From NCBI GenBank assembly GCA_009746045.1, contig RPFO01001815.1, positions 103,624 through 167,623 of the forward strand: a stretch of 64,000 nt of DNA. The letters run 5' to 3'. This document shows, piece after piece, positions 1 to 10,962 of this stretch (positions are counted from its first letter, which is position 1; each line of letters opens with the position of its first letter). The translations under genes were made by a program, and so were the position numbers. The DNA comes from Mesostigma viride (taxonomy: Eukaryota; Streptophyta; Mesostigmatophyceae; Mesostigmatales; Mesostigmataceae). Below the pieces are notes generated by a model. It had not been told where the DNA came from and made no database searches. It saw nothing but the letters and a program-made list of their open reading frames with translations.

Positions 1-245
1 GATTGTCCAGGCTCACACGCCAGCCCCTGTGGGCAAGCCCCCCCCCCCCAAGCGGAAGGGGCGTTTTTGCTGAGTAGTGTAGTAGTAGTTAATAGGATTT
101 TTCTAGACTAGACAGCTTAGAGTTAGCTTAGTTCGATTACGCGGCTTCGCCCATGCACCTCCACCCATCCAGCAAGGATGAAGGAATATGCGCTACATGA
201 TCTCCCAACAATGGAGTCATGTTATAATTTAATTTTTAATTTTAA
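1..245 (+). mobile_element. LINE 3' end (copy 1), ORF2 C-terminus, 3' UTR and A/T-rich tail
   Basis: The first bases encode the last residues of a LINE ORF2 (…KPPPPKRKGRF then stop). A 3' UTR with a TTTCTAGA…AGCTTAGAGTTAGCTTAG block follows, ending in a TTTAA-type tail near 220-245. The same C-terminus, UTR and tail recur at 3279-3497, 4195-4403 and 4660-4873, which defines the family. Only the 3' end is inside the window. Confidence 0.6.
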
Positions 246-599
246 TGTCAGTCATGATTAACGTTAGCCGTAGCAGGAAATAGGTAATAATACAGCAGCA
301 TGCATGTGTTTGTTTTTGAATCAAGTTTCTCAATTCGCATTCTCCAGCAGGGACTTCTCGGATTGGGTCAATGCTAATGTATTGTCGCGTGCTTTGCTAA
401 CATGCAAGGGTCTTATTAGGACCGAGTCGACGTGGACCAAGCTGTCTGTGCTAGTGTGCTACTAGGAAAGTGGTCACTTACGAACCGTCAGATGGGCCAA
501 GGCCGCATCACTCCACCCGGCTGTGAATAGCACGTGACTCCGTGCCACTAGCTGGCAGCCACGTACCATCACAATTCCTCCTATCCTATGGAGAATCAC
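246..599. other. No gene recognised
   Basis: Mixed-composition sequence between a LINE tail and a LINE ORF1 relic. Only short open frames without recognisable domains are seen. It may be 5' sequence of the next LINE fragment. Confidence 0.3.
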
Positions 600-1160
600 A
601 TTCAAACGTGGGGCATGACGTACCACCTCAACCACCGACGCCATCGCCACGAAACTCCACGAGCTTGAAGTAAACCATTGCCAGGCACAACAACGAGAGG
701 CCACCGACCGCGCCCGCCGCGACTGCCGAGTGGAAGACTGGAAGTGCTGCGTCGCTTCCCCCAGAAGCCAGGTGAGATGTCAACCACCCTTGCCGACGAG
801 CTCAAAGGATCAGCTCCTTACCCTCATGGGCCTGGCTGGTAGGTGAGGTAGAACTGCGTGGGTGCCACCGCCTTCCCCACTCGATCATGGGACAAGGCGG
901 CTCCCCCACCAGTCCTGCTCACCTTCCCCTCCCGTGAGGACAAGCAACGGTTCCTTTCTCGTCACAAGAGGTTGCACGACCTCACCTGGACGCTGGACGA
1001 CGACCTGACCCCCGCTCAGCAGCAGAAGCGACGCGACCTGTGGCCGGAATACGTACCTCCGCCACATTAATTAAAGCAGGTCCCCCAGAAGCCCAAGGTG
1101 TACTGGAGGGGCGGGGACCTGATGATCAACCACAAGATGTGGACGCCCCCTGCGGGCTAG
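600..1160 (+). pseudogene. LINE ORF1-like relic (coiled coil plus RNA-binding region)
   Basis: In plus-strand frames with interruptions, a glutamine/arginine-rich helical stretch (about 620-770) is followed at 858-1067 by a frame reading VLLTFPSREDKQRFLSR… and LDDDLTPAQQQKRRDLWP. It resumes after a stop with VYWRGGDLMINHKMWTPP. A coiled coil, then an RRM-like fold, then a DLTPAQ…RR helix and a short WRGG..L segment is the usual layout of L1-type ORF1 proteins. The reading is broken by stops and frame changes, so this is a dead fragment. The family assignment is from motif pattern only. Confidence 0.5.
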
Positions 1161-1369
1161 AAATATAGCTTGTATCATATGTAGCCCCAGCTTGTATCCA
1201 TTGGTAGTCACTGCCGCCATGGCAGCCATGCCTAGAATGATTGCCTATAGCTGTGCCATACCTAGTCACGTGCACTGCCAACACTGTCACCGCCGGCACC
1301 TACAGAACCAGCCATAGCCTTAGCTTAGCCCTTGTACAGCCATGCTACGTCTTGGCTATGCTCAGATTA

Positions 1370-1596
1370 CTTGCCCACGCTCCTTGCTATGATATCATAT
1401 GCTCACATGGGTCTTATTGCACCAACATCTTGCCGGATCGTTTAGCGTGTCCGATTGCAGCTGTGGCATGCCTCTGGCATGAAGGAGAAAGGGGGTCTCT
1501 GCCCTTCCTTCCTGTTGTGCACACACAGGGATTAAAAGCACTTCGGTGCTCCGTGACTCCCCAACGGGTCGAGCACGATCGAGTTTAATTAATTCA
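1370..1596 (+). mobile_element. TTAA-tailed retroposon, copy 1
   Basis: This roughly 225-bp segment contains GGGATTAAAAGCACTTCGGT, GCTCCGTGACTCCCCAACGG and an AT-rich end (TTTAATTAATTCA). The same sequence occurs in reverse orientation at 21962-22386 and 23604-23738, and as a fragment at 8326-8370. Each is followed by a (TTAA)n tail. The tail end and the variable 5' truncation point to copying through RNA (a SINE or the 3' end of a LINE). Confidence 0.5.
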
Positions 1597-1689
1597 TTAC
1601 CATGCCAACGATCTTTTGTGTCATCCTATAATGAGATTGGCATAGCGTTGGTTGTCTCTTGGATAGTACTCTGTGGCATGCCTCTGCGC

Positions 1690-3497
1690 TGAAGACCCCT
1701 GCAACCTGGCGGTACGGGAGCTTCTGCTGGCGTTCTGCAACCGTGTTCTGCTCTCTGATGAGCCTCCGCCTGCTGAGTGGCAGGCGGCCATCCGAGTCAT
1801 GCATGCTGTACAAGAAGGACTCTGCTGCTGACCCCGCGGTAACTATAGGGGTGTCTGGCGGCCTCCAGAGCGCCGCGCTGAAGGTCTTCATGCGTATGAT
1901 GCTGCACAGGCTCCGCGCCGCGCTGGACCCACACCTGGGTGAGTCTCAGATGGGTTTCCGTCGTGGTCCATTACAGGTAACACTGTCATGGCTCTGTATT
2001 TGTCGCGCGCCGGTTGATGGAGGAGGTGTGTCGCATTTGCCCTGATGGTTTTCCGCTGGTCTTCATTTTTGTTGACTATATATCAAGGCTTTCGACATGG
2101 TCCTCTGGGAGGCTCTTTGGGCCATCCTAGCTCTGGATCGCGTGTCACCAGCGTTTATTGCTGCCATTCGCCGGCTGTATGAGGGCTCACAGGCTGAGCA
2201 GTGCGGACTGCGGAAGGCACCACGTACCTCAACATTCCCCCTAGCTTTACCACGGGGTGTGGCAATTGGTTGTGTCCTGTCCCCGTACCTGTTCATCATT
2301 ACTGTCGTGGATCACGCGTCATGCGCCAGGCACGTGCACGCTTTGGCTTTGGGTTCGAGCCCGGCTAGCTTGGACATCCTCAACGTACGATCGCGAACAT
2401 GGCGGCGGTCACTGGCCCTGTATGGCTACCGCCTGTCCGACCTGATTTATGCGGATTGACACCACGTAGTGGTCGATGCATGAGCGTACCCTCATCGAGC
2501 GCCCCGAGCACATTCAGACCTGGCTGGACTGTCTGGGCTTGGAGGCGCGGGCCGGGTGGGGCTGGAGATTATTGTCAAAATTCAGGCGATTGAGTGATTG
2601 GGGCTACCAGTCGCCCGCCGCTGCCGCGGCTGCTAGACGGGATGGAGGTCCCGTTCCGTGATCGCTTCGAACTGCTGGGGAGCGTGCTCCCCGGCGACAC
2701 CGCCGATGATGTGGACACCCGCATCGGCCTGATCGACCTGGGCTGGGCTTCGTTCGCTCAAATTAACCTACTGGCACTCAAAGGACCTGGGCGAGCACCG
2801 CAAGCGAATGCTCCTCACGGTGCTCACCTATGGCGCCGAGGCATGGACGCTCACGGACACGCTGGCCACACGGCTGAACGGCACGGTTACCAGGATGCTC
2901 CGACAGGCCCTGAACGTTGGGTTTTCCACACATGGGTCTTTAGAGTCTCTGTATCAGGGTATGCCTCGCATTTCGGACGAGATTAGACAATGTATAGGAT
3001 AGCATTCGTAGGACATCTTGCTCACACCAGTCAGGTCGACACCGACCTCGGTATGGCCGGCCCCCAGCGGCTTGGCCAACCAGGGCGGCATGAGGCATAT
3101 CCTGACCTGGCCTGGCCCCAAGGACATTCCTAGAAAGATGGGTAAACATGCCATGACCTATCCACAGCAGTTGCTGGCCGACCTAGTGGTCCCAGCTGCG
3201 TTTGAACACCGCATTCACTCCCTCTCTCTTTCTTGGACTGCTAATAATGCAGAACAAGAAGAGGCCGGTGGAAGACGATTGTCCAGGCCCACACGCTGGC
3301 CCCTGTGGGCAAGCCCCCTCACCCTAGAAGGAAGGGGCGCTTTGCTGAGTTAGAGTAGTTTGGATTTTTCTAGATAGCTTAGAGTTAGCTTAGTTGGGTT
3401 TCGCGGCTGCGCCCACCTCCATCCATCCAGCAAGGGAATACGTGCTACATGATCTCCCAACGGAGTCATGTTATAATATAATATAATATAATATAAT
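1690..3497 (+). pseudogene. LINE ORF2 fragment: reverse transcriptase, C-terminal domain and 3' tail
   Basis: Several frames carry parts of a non-LTR reverse transcriptase. An RT entry block lies at 1740-1960 (…RLRAALDPHLGESQMGFRRG). The KAFDMVLWEALWAI helix is near 2090 and GVAIGCVLSPYLFII near 2260. The thumb/C-terminal region LTVLTYGAEAWTLTDTL…TRMLRQALN is at 2810-2920, followed by the family 3' UTR and an (ATAAT)n tail at 3465-3497. The catalytic ADD box cannot be read cleanly: a stop follows YAD at 2459. At least three frame changes and several stops show that it is dead. The 5' half with any endonuclease is missing. Confidence 0.75.
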
Positions 3498-3599
3498 TAA
3501 ATTTAATGCCTCTGCGCATGGCACGCAACTACCTACTTTATACTGTAGTACTTACTTTCAAACTGTCAGGTCATCATGCAGCCATATCGGCCTGCCATA

Positions 3600-4403
3600 T
3601 CCGTGACATTCGTAGGACATCTTGCTCACCGATGTGGACACCCGCATCGGCCTTGCCTGGGCCAAGCTCCGCTCGCTCACACCCTACTGGCGCTCGAAGG
3701 GCCTGGGCGAGCACCGCAAGCGCATGCTCTTCAAGGTCCTCGTCCTCACGGTGCTCACGTATGGCGCCGAGGCGTGGACCATCCCACCCAAACTGGCAGC
3801 TAGGCTAGACGGCACGGTTTACAGGATGCTCCGACAGGTCCTTAACGTAGGTTTTTCCGAGCGTCCGTCATCAGAGTCTTTGTATCATGGCATGCCTCGT
3901 GTTTCGGACGAGATTAGGCAGCGTAGGATAGCATTTGTAGGACACCTTGCCCGCACCAGCCAGGTCGACACCACCCTAGCTTGGTCTGGCCGGCCCCCAG
4001 CGGCTTGGCCAGCCAGGGCGGCACATTCTGACCTGGCCTGGCCCCGAGGGCATTCCCAAAAGGGTAGGGAAACCTGTCACGAACTACGTCCAGATGTTGC
4101 TGGACGACCTAGTGGTCCCAGCCCAGTTTGAGCACCGCATCCACTCTCTCTCCCGTCTTTGGACTGCCATGCAGGACAAGACGCGGTGGAAGAAGATTGT
4201 CAAGGCGCACACGCCCGACCCTGTGGGCAAGCCACCTACCCCCAAGCGGAGGAGGCGTTTTGATGAGTAGTGTAGTTAGGATTTTCTAGATAGCTTAGAG
4301 TTAGGATAGTTCGATCACGCGGCTTCCTCCACCCCATCCATCATGGAATATGTGCTACATGACCTCCCCACGGAGGCATGTTATAATTTAATTTAATTTA
4401 ATC
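3600..4403 (+). pseudogene. LINE ORF2 C-terminal fragment with 3' UTR (copy 3)
   Basis: An open frame at 3622-4131 reads TDVDTRIGLAWAKLRSLTPY, then LTVLTYGAEAWTI…RMLRQVLNVGF and IRQRRIAFVGHLART. It parallels the 2700-3100 part of the upstream copy, so this is a separate, 5'-truncated insertion of the same family. The C-terminus KPPTPKRRRRF is in another frame near 4210-4265. The UTR and (TTTAA)n tail end near 4403. Confidence 0.7.
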
Positions 4404-4873
4404 TTGCTCACACCAGTCAGGCAGACACCGACCTCGGTATGGCCGGCCCCCAGGCGCTTGGCCAGCCAGGGCAGCATATCCTGACCTGGCCTGGCCCCAA
4501 GGACATTCCTACTAGAAAGATTGGTAAACCTGCCATGAACTATACACAGCAGTTGCTGGCCGACCTAGTGTTCCCAGACAAGTTTAATTTGAACACCGCA
4601 TATCCTGCCTCTCTCTTGCTGGGACTGCCATGCAAAACAAGAAGAGGTGGCAGACCATTGTCCAGTCCCACACGCCCGCCCCCGTGGGCAAGCCCCAACC
4701 CCCCCAGACGAAAGGGGCGCTTTGCTGTTTAGCGTAGTTCGGATTTTTCTAGATAGCTTAGAGTTAGCTTAGTTAGTTTTCGCGGCTTCCCCCACCTCCA
4801 TCCATCAAGCAAGGGAATACGTGCTACATGAATACATGATCTCCCAACGGTGTCATTTTATAATTTAATTTAA
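4404..4873 (+). pseudogene. LINE ORF2 extreme C-terminus and 3' UTR (copy 4)
   Basis: A short copy begins at CTTGCTCACACCAGTCAGGC, equivalent to about 3018 and 3945 in the other copies. It runs through the ORF2 C-terminus and the UTR to an AATTTAATTTAA tail. The neighbouring TTAA-type transposon is inserted in this tail. Confidence 0.6.
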
Positions 4874-5404
4874 GGGGACCGGTTGGTTCTAACCACCCCA
4901 AAAGTGAACTCATGTAATAACATTGTAATTCCACGTGATATGTCCAGATTTGAGTTTGGGGCATCAAAACAACATGTTTGGGCATGCATCCCCCCACCTG
5001 TAGGGTTCATGACCCCTGGCTATACACCGGATGCCAGCATAATACGCTAAACCATAGGGTCCATGGCACCTAGTGCCTAGGTGCATGGCAAGACCAAATT
5101 CAATCAGCCATGATATTTTCTTTAAGTTCCCACTGTTTACAAAAAACCTGGCTAGTTGGGTCCCAAAAATGGTACTTCAAACTAGTAGGTGTTAAATTTT
5201 GACCTAAAAAGGGTCTTTTTTAGCACGTAAAAAAATTAATCAAATCAATAACACATGTTCAGTATATGGCCAGTGGGGTTAAAATCAAATATTACATGGT
5301 GGGAAATGTATACTGACCAATTTTCAGCTCAATCTGACCAGTAAAACACATATATGATCATGGTTATAGCCCTTTTCAGGACTTGGAAAAAACTGGAAAA
5401 ACTG

Positions 5405-5925
5405 TCAATCAAGCACTCTGTTGGCCCCCGTGTCATCACATGCTGCACAAAACCAGGGATCACCAGGCACGGTGGACAGCGTGAAACCCAAGCACAACAT
5501 GTGCCCCCCATGGTCGCCCGGATCCTGGTTGGAACACAAGAGAAAGGGGTTCACCTTCTTGTGCTCTGCACCGCCACACACCGTGCAGAGCACACTGTCA
5601 CTGCCACTGTCACTGGCTTCCCCCCCCCTTCCTGCCCCGCCACGGGCTGCCCGTAGATGGCATAGCCACTGCCATGCTCATACTCCCCCCCGGCCTTGTT
5701 ATCCTTCCACTTGCCCCCCCCGCGCAAGCCACAGCCAGTTTTTTTCTTCTTGCGCAGCCTGCGCCAGTTTGGGTCCCTCTTCTTGGCCTGCTGGCGTGCC
5801 CTCTCCAGCTTGAGGGAGGCCAGCTGCTCCTCCACAGCCGGTGTGACCGTGATGCCCAACCACATACTACCATCCTCTGCACATATGGTACCTCCTATGT
5901 TCAAGGTTTGACGACGTTCTGACAA
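5405..5925 (-). pseudogene. PHD-finger-like protein fragment inside transposon A
   Basis: On the minus strand an upstream frame (5925 to about 5630) encodes a basic segment (…RARQQAKKRDPNWRRLRKKKK, about 60 residues in). A second frame (5593-5405) encodes a zinc-finger pattern: CTVC, then LLC 13 residues later, HMLC, and PGDPWFCAAC. That is the Cys-x2-Cys … His-x2-Cys … Trp-Phe-Cys-x2-Cys core of a PHD finger. The usual fourth Cys after LLC is not visible, so one zinc ligand is missing or replaced (Asp/His nearby). The two frames meet at a run of nine C near 5620-5628, so a one-base slip there would explain the break. An acidic serine stretch (SDSGSDS) precedes the finger. It could be the element's own protein or a captured host chromatin gene. 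No clear ATG is seen; an upstream exon is possible but not proven. Confidence 0.5.
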
Positions 5926-6265
5926 GAACTGCCCAAGTTACATGTTAGTGTTACAACCATTCCAAGACGGCCACCCATGTAGACACTACAAGGAAATTAT
6001 AGTAACCATTCAGCCACACTAGCACCTCCTTCTTCATCAAGGACATCTGCAAACTGACCAAAGCACACATCATTAACTCTTGCACGCTGACGGCAACGCA
6101 TGCTCAACGTGGGGGGTCATTGTGACAAGAACTACTCAAGTTGATGGGTTTCCTATATGACCACCTGACAAGGCGCTAAGGACCACTCAGTAAGTTAGTA
6201 ACCCCACAGTGCCACTTCATATGCCATCCAACATGCACCAAAACCATGCTGAGTATTCTGTGAGT

Positions 6266-7090
6266 AGAAGGGGGCGTAGCCGGTACTATCGAAATCAGCC
6301 AAGCGTATATTCTGATCAGACACTCCGCAAAGGTGAAAACCATTTGCGGTCAGTGCCAGGCCGCGGAAAACCGGCGGAAAAACGCGATCTGCAAATGAAT
6401 CTGACCGGAATCGAACTGGGGACCTCTCGCACCAATTTTGCTGACTATAGGACGGACGTCTCCGGTTACCATGGCATCGCCAACTTACACCTACAGTCAT
6501 CCGCAAAAGTAGTAGGAGTACTACACAGAGCTGAGTATGTTTACAATGTACAAAGGGGTGGCCACGCACCTCATATGTGTTCATCATCCCTCCAGCATGG
6601 CCAGCCTTGTAAATATGTTCATAGCCTTGACGATGGTAGCCCTAACATGCCTAAGCAGCATTTCCTATTCTGATCAGACACTCCGCAAAGGTGAAAACCT
6701 TTGCGTTCAGTGCCGGGCCGCGGAAAACGCGGAAAACGCGATCTGCAAATGAATCCGACCGGAATCGAACTGGGGACCTCTCGCACCAATTTTGCTGACT
6801 ATAGGACGGACGTCTCCGGTTACCATGGCATCGCCAACTTACACCTACAGTCATCCGCAAAAGTTCTCCTGTCCGGGGAGTGATGCAAGCCTTTCGGATT
6901 TGGTACTAGATAAATCACTCGAGATCTGTGTGTAGGAGTACTACACACGTGTCTGCACGCGAGACTTGTTCAGTCTCGCACCGTGAGACGGGCTGAACAC
7001 GGCTGAATCCTTCTTTAGAAGGGGGCGTAGCCGGTACTATCGAAATCAGCCAAGCGTATATTCTGATCAGACACTCCGCAAAGGTGAAAA
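6266..7090. repeat. Tandem/dispersed tRNA-like unit inside transposon A (2.3 copies)
   Basis: A roughly 245-bp unit occurs at 6266-6510, at 6666-6864 (lacking its first part) and as its first 75 bases at 7017-7090. On the minus strand it contains CAGTTCGATTCCGG, a good pol III B box/T-arm, preceded by GGTGCGAGAGGTCCC and an A-box-like TATAGTCAGC. The acceptor stem does not close, so it is not a functional tRNA. A tRNA-derived SINE body or a tRNA-like promoter is the simplest reading. Perfect small palindromes (GTGTAGGAGTACTACAC) lie beside two of the copies. Confidence 0.4.
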
Positions 7091-8308
7091 TTTCCTATGT
7101 TTCTCCCAGGTTAGAGTGTAAGGTTGATGCCAACCAAGCTAATCAGCTCAACAACACCTCCTAAACAGCTCAACAGCACCTCCAAACCCCGGCATGGATG
7201 ACAAAATGGGACTATGGAGGGCAAGGAACCAAGTAGGAACATGGTATATATAGCTTGCATGCAGTCATGCATGTCAACCATGGTTGGCTCAGCACATTGT
7301 AGTCTTGTCACATCATCATAACAAAGGAAAGCTCAAACAACCATTGGTGCCAGCTATCTACATGCAGTCACACAAATGCAATATCTCCAACATCATCATC
7401 ACTATAACACTTCCATCCCTGTACGATAAAATGCAAAGAAACCATTGGCGGCCCTTCAGCGCATGAGCGCTGTGATGCCGCTGCGGCCTGCGAAGAGAGG
7501 GTGCGTCACTCTCAAACAACAAGAAGCGTCCATACGCACAACATCCTTGCCAGAACACGTTTTATGAAATGCCTTATACCTTCCCGAAGAGCTATAGGCT
7601 GCGACTGAAGCGGCCCTGATCACGACATCAACGAAAACAATCTAAAGCTGCCAGGTATTCGGCAACACAACGGCAAGCGACGGCAAGCTAGCTGGCGGAA
7701 ACTGCCCAATTAAAAAGAACGCAAAAAAAATCGAACGATGAGCTCATAGAAGAAGGCACTGATAGCATATAACATTCGCGACAAATCTGTAACTCGCCCT
7801 CGTAAATCCCTCGCCCAGGCGCGCAATAACAGCCGTTATTCCATGGACAGGTCAGACACGCACTGCGCAGGTCTGAACAATTACTTACCGATAATGGCCG
7901 AAAATATGGCAAAAAGCACCAGCTCGGTTTAGAATTCGATGCAACCGCCTGCTTCACGGTCAGAACAACCCCCAAAACCGCGATTTTACAGCCGCTATCA
8001 TGAATTCTATTTCATTCCGCGCGACCAAAAAATTCAGATTACCCCCCATGCCGATGGCATAAAAAAACAACAGCGATATTGTAAACCAGCTGATTTCCGC
8101 CACAAACTAACACCATAAACTCATCGTCTTTTAGATTCGAGTAAAATTTTTGCATTTCGCCTGCCCTAGTGTGGTAGTTTCGCCTGAACGCAGTCGCCAT
8201 GGCCACTTCCGCAAGGGGTGCGCGCACCGTGCACGTGAAATTTATGACCTTCGGTACCGGCGCGAATTTTTTGGCGCCAAAAAATTCGGAACCGACCGGT
8301 CCCCTTAA

Positions 8309-8375
8309 TTTTTAATATCCGTGACTCCCCAACGGAAGCACGAGTTTAGTAAATTAATTAATTAATATCGGCCTG
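8309..8375 (+). mobile_element. TTAA-tailed retroposon fragment, copy 2
   Basis: CCGTGACTCCCCAACGGAAG plus CACGAGTTTAGTAAATTAATTAATTAAT matches the 3' end of the copies at 1370, 21962 and 23604. Only the last 50 bases and the tail remain, next to the TTAA border of transposon A. Confidence 0.45.
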
Positions 8376-9903
8376 GTGCTAATACATCGCTTCGCGCTTT
8401 CTTCTCTTGTTGTTGGCTAAGAAAACAGACAACAATTCTAAAATCATATCGCCGATTTTTTTGTGGGTTTATGTTCTGTGGGGTGACCCTGTCACCTCCC
8501 AAAAGTCCGCATGGATAGCTGTTCAAGTGCGACATGCAGTCAGCAAGAAATGAACACATCCGAAATCCGGCACCAGCCGCCGGAACTAAACCCACAGTAC
8601 TACAGTCCTTAGCCAAGGCCAACTGCAGGCATGCCCCGGCCCACAAATTTTGCAGCTGAGACCGTATAGTTGAAAAAAGCTCAGATACCTGAAGGGCTGC
8701 CAACAGCCTAACAAATATCACACGAACGTGCCAAAGTTGTTGTATTTACACACGTGCGTGCAAAGTTGCGTAAAGCGGAGCACTGATGTCATTTGGTACG
8801 TAAATTATCAGATAGTAGAGGTGGTAGCACCAGTGATGGAGATGGCGGCGAGCCGTCTATTTAGTTACATACAAAGTTGATTGCCAAATGCCAATGCAAC
8901 GGGGGTTGTTGCTCATATACTATCGGTACGGATACGATATTTCCAAAATTAGAGTTTACCTTGGGTAAGCAAGGTTCGATTCACAGCGTCGTGGATTCAA
9001 AGCCCCTCAAATACTAAAACACATATACCCATGGGTACCATACGCCGGAACATGTACAGCCAAGTTATCATGGAAATGGGCAGGAAAATGTGAAAATGTG
9101 CTCAGCCAGCTGTAGCTGCCGAGCTTGGCGCCACTGTTGAATGTTCTGTATGTGGAGTCCGGCCGGGGAAGAATGCGGTGCAAGGTCCCAAAGAGCACCG
9201 TACCACGCAAAGAGGTCCAAGCTACAATAAATGTATCCTTTCACGCTAAAACCCTCATGATCATCCTCGTTACGATGGGGGGAAAAGACGTGGGATGACG
9301 CAATTTCATATTCGACATTTGGCAATCGCTCAGTTCGCGTGTCGTCAACTTTCAATTTTGACATGCTGGTGATACCACGGATGACCAGGGGGCGAACGTC
9401 AAGGCAACGCTGGCAGTTGCTGGCATCACACATCATGACGTAAGGGCTTACGCGAGGCTTACGTCCGGCGACCTGGCGCAAGAAGGCCCGGCAAGGTTCA
9501 AGATGTTTCTCCCGCCCTTCTGCACCGATTTCCCGCGTTGTATCTCGCTGCTTGTGTGTTTTTTCCGTTGCCCGGTATCTGCAGCCGTTTCCACGCGTTG
9601 CCACATGTAACGCATGAGTCGCCAATCTCGCGACCGTACTCGTCCCCTCGCGAACAATCGGACCACCGCCACCGAAGAACCGTTGGATAAGTACAACGTC
9701 ACCGTTAGCTCTTGATGGGGCGCTCAAGCAAGCTCTCTTGGCTGGTTGCCGCCTGGCAGTCACCACGTGGCATCACGTCCCCACACGTGGCATTCGCGTT
9801 TCCACCAAAGCCATCCATCGCCTACAGTACATAAGACCAAACAGATCAGCAGTGCAAGACCAAGTCCGTGCCAGCAACCTCGCACTAGCAATTCCCGTCA
9901 AGA
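8376..9903. other. No supported gene; 5' flank of the lumen-protein gene
   Basis: A minus-strand open frame (9766-9068, 232 codons from a GTG) has no ATG near its start, no recognisable domain and no homologue I know. It is not called as a gene. The last few hundred bases should include the promoter of the plus-strand gene at 9904; TACATAAG near 9828 is the only weak TATA-like match. Confidence 0.3.
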
Positions 9904-10962
9904 ATGGCCCCCACAACCGCTACCTTGGTATCCAGTGTCTCTTCCCTTGCTCTTAAGTCTCGGGTGACCAAAAAGAATGTGTCACCTTCCGCGAAGGAAG
10001 CACTTAAATGCGGTGTCAACAACACCACACATCGGCCACGAACCGTTGCACAGGCTGTGCCCTCAGAAACTGTGGCGTCTCAGGTGTGTGCTTTTGCTTT
10101 CCCACTTGAAACTCCTCAATGCTGTGGGCTGGTATGCCGTTTCCGCTACTGTTTTCTAGTGCTGTGAGTCAGTCGGGCTAGGCGTGGGCAAACTGTAGCG
10201 AGGTAGGACGCACGGGTAGCGAGCTGACTGGGACTGCAATACGTAATTGTACCCTCGCCTTTGACTGTTCGACGTGATACAGGATGAGCGGTTGAAAATT
10301 TCTGCCGTTAGCCGCCGCCAGATGCTCTCAGGGGGTGTTGCTCTTGCCGTCGTGGTGGCTATGTTCACGGACGCCCGCCCTTCGTTTGCGGACGAGGAGT
10401 CGTCCGCCGCGCCCGAGTTCGGCACCGTTTCCGAGGCCTCCCCCGTTGCTGAGATCGCTGAGGAAACAACCGAGGCTGCCACCGAGGCAACCACTGAGGC
10501 AGCCACCGAGGAGGCCGCTCAGACCGAGGAGGAACTCGAAGAAGAGATTGAGGAAGAGGTAAGCTGGCTGGCCGCGTCGCCTCACTCGGTGCTGTCCGCT
10601 TGGGATAAATCTTGTATGGCCTTGGAGTGCCTCTTGTCGGGGTCCATTTCTCTGGCAGTCTATGCTCAGTGTTAATTTTGAGCTTCCCGGTCCCCGTCAT
10701 GCTGAGTCTTGCAGGTTATAGCGCCGTTGCTCATGTGGCTTGAGCTGCTGGCACTTGTAACACACATCGTGCCTGCTGGGGTGGCTGGCTGCAGATTGCG
10801 GAGCTGGAGGAGCGCGCCGCCCAACTAGAGGCGGAGGGCGAGACAGAGGAGGCCAAGGTCCTGGAGGACGAGCTGGAGGTAATTGAGGAGGAGTTGGAGA
10901 CGGCCCCGCGCAGCTTCATACAGCAGGCACTCCTGGCCCTCAAGCGCAGCTTCGGCCTTTAA
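9904..10962 (+). CDS. Thylakoid-lumen protein with twin-arginine signal, acidic coiled coil (3 exons)
   Basis: Exons 9904-10083, 10283-10558 and 10795-10962 (stop included) join in phase 0 at GT-AG sites (CAG|gtgtgt … atacag; GAG|gtaagc … tgcag) and give 207 residues. Residues 1 to about 66 are Ser/Thr/Ala/Val/Lys-rich with almost no acid, as in a chloroplast transit peptide. Then come SRRQML (Arg71-Arg72), a hydrophobic GGVALAVVVAMF core and a cleavage site after PSFA (Ala96), the layout of a thylakoid Tat signal. The mature 111 residues start with an acidic, low-complexity stretch (TEAATEATTEAATEEA) and continue as a Glu-rich predicted coiled coil (EELEEEIEEE, LEERAAQLEAEG, EDELEVIEEELE). 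The end is basic-hydrophobic (FIQQALLALKRSFGL). I do not recognise the family. A small structural or assembly protein of a lumenal photosynthetic complex is possible but is inference. Confidence 0.8.

Larger units (their letters stand above)
4874..8304. mobile_element. TTAA-flanked DNA transposon 'A' (3.4 kb)
   Basis: Both ends carry the same inverted sequence, GGGGACCGGTTGGTTC on the left and GGGGACCGGTCGGTTC (reverse complement) on the right. Each is directly flanked by TTAA (4870-4873 and 8305-8308). The right 110 bases are clearly related to the ends of the elements at 18274 and 24448: they share CGCCATGGCCACTTCCGCAA and the following GGGGTGCGCGCACCGTGCAC. A TTAA duplication with G-rich ends is known from Kolobok-type elements; piggyBac also uses TTAA. 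I see no DDE transposase, so superfamily and autonomy are inference. Inside lie a PHD-finger gene relic (5405-5925) and tRNA-like tandem units (6266-7090). Confidence 0.7.

Noticed and set aside
6390-6480. Functional tRNA gene
   Set aside because: The T-arm is good, but the acceptor stem does not pair and no proper anticodon arm is present.
9068-9766. 232-codon minus-strand ORF upstream of the lumen-protein gene
   Set aside because: Starts at GTG with no nearby ATG, and has no known domain or splice support; could be promoter sequence of the divergent gene.
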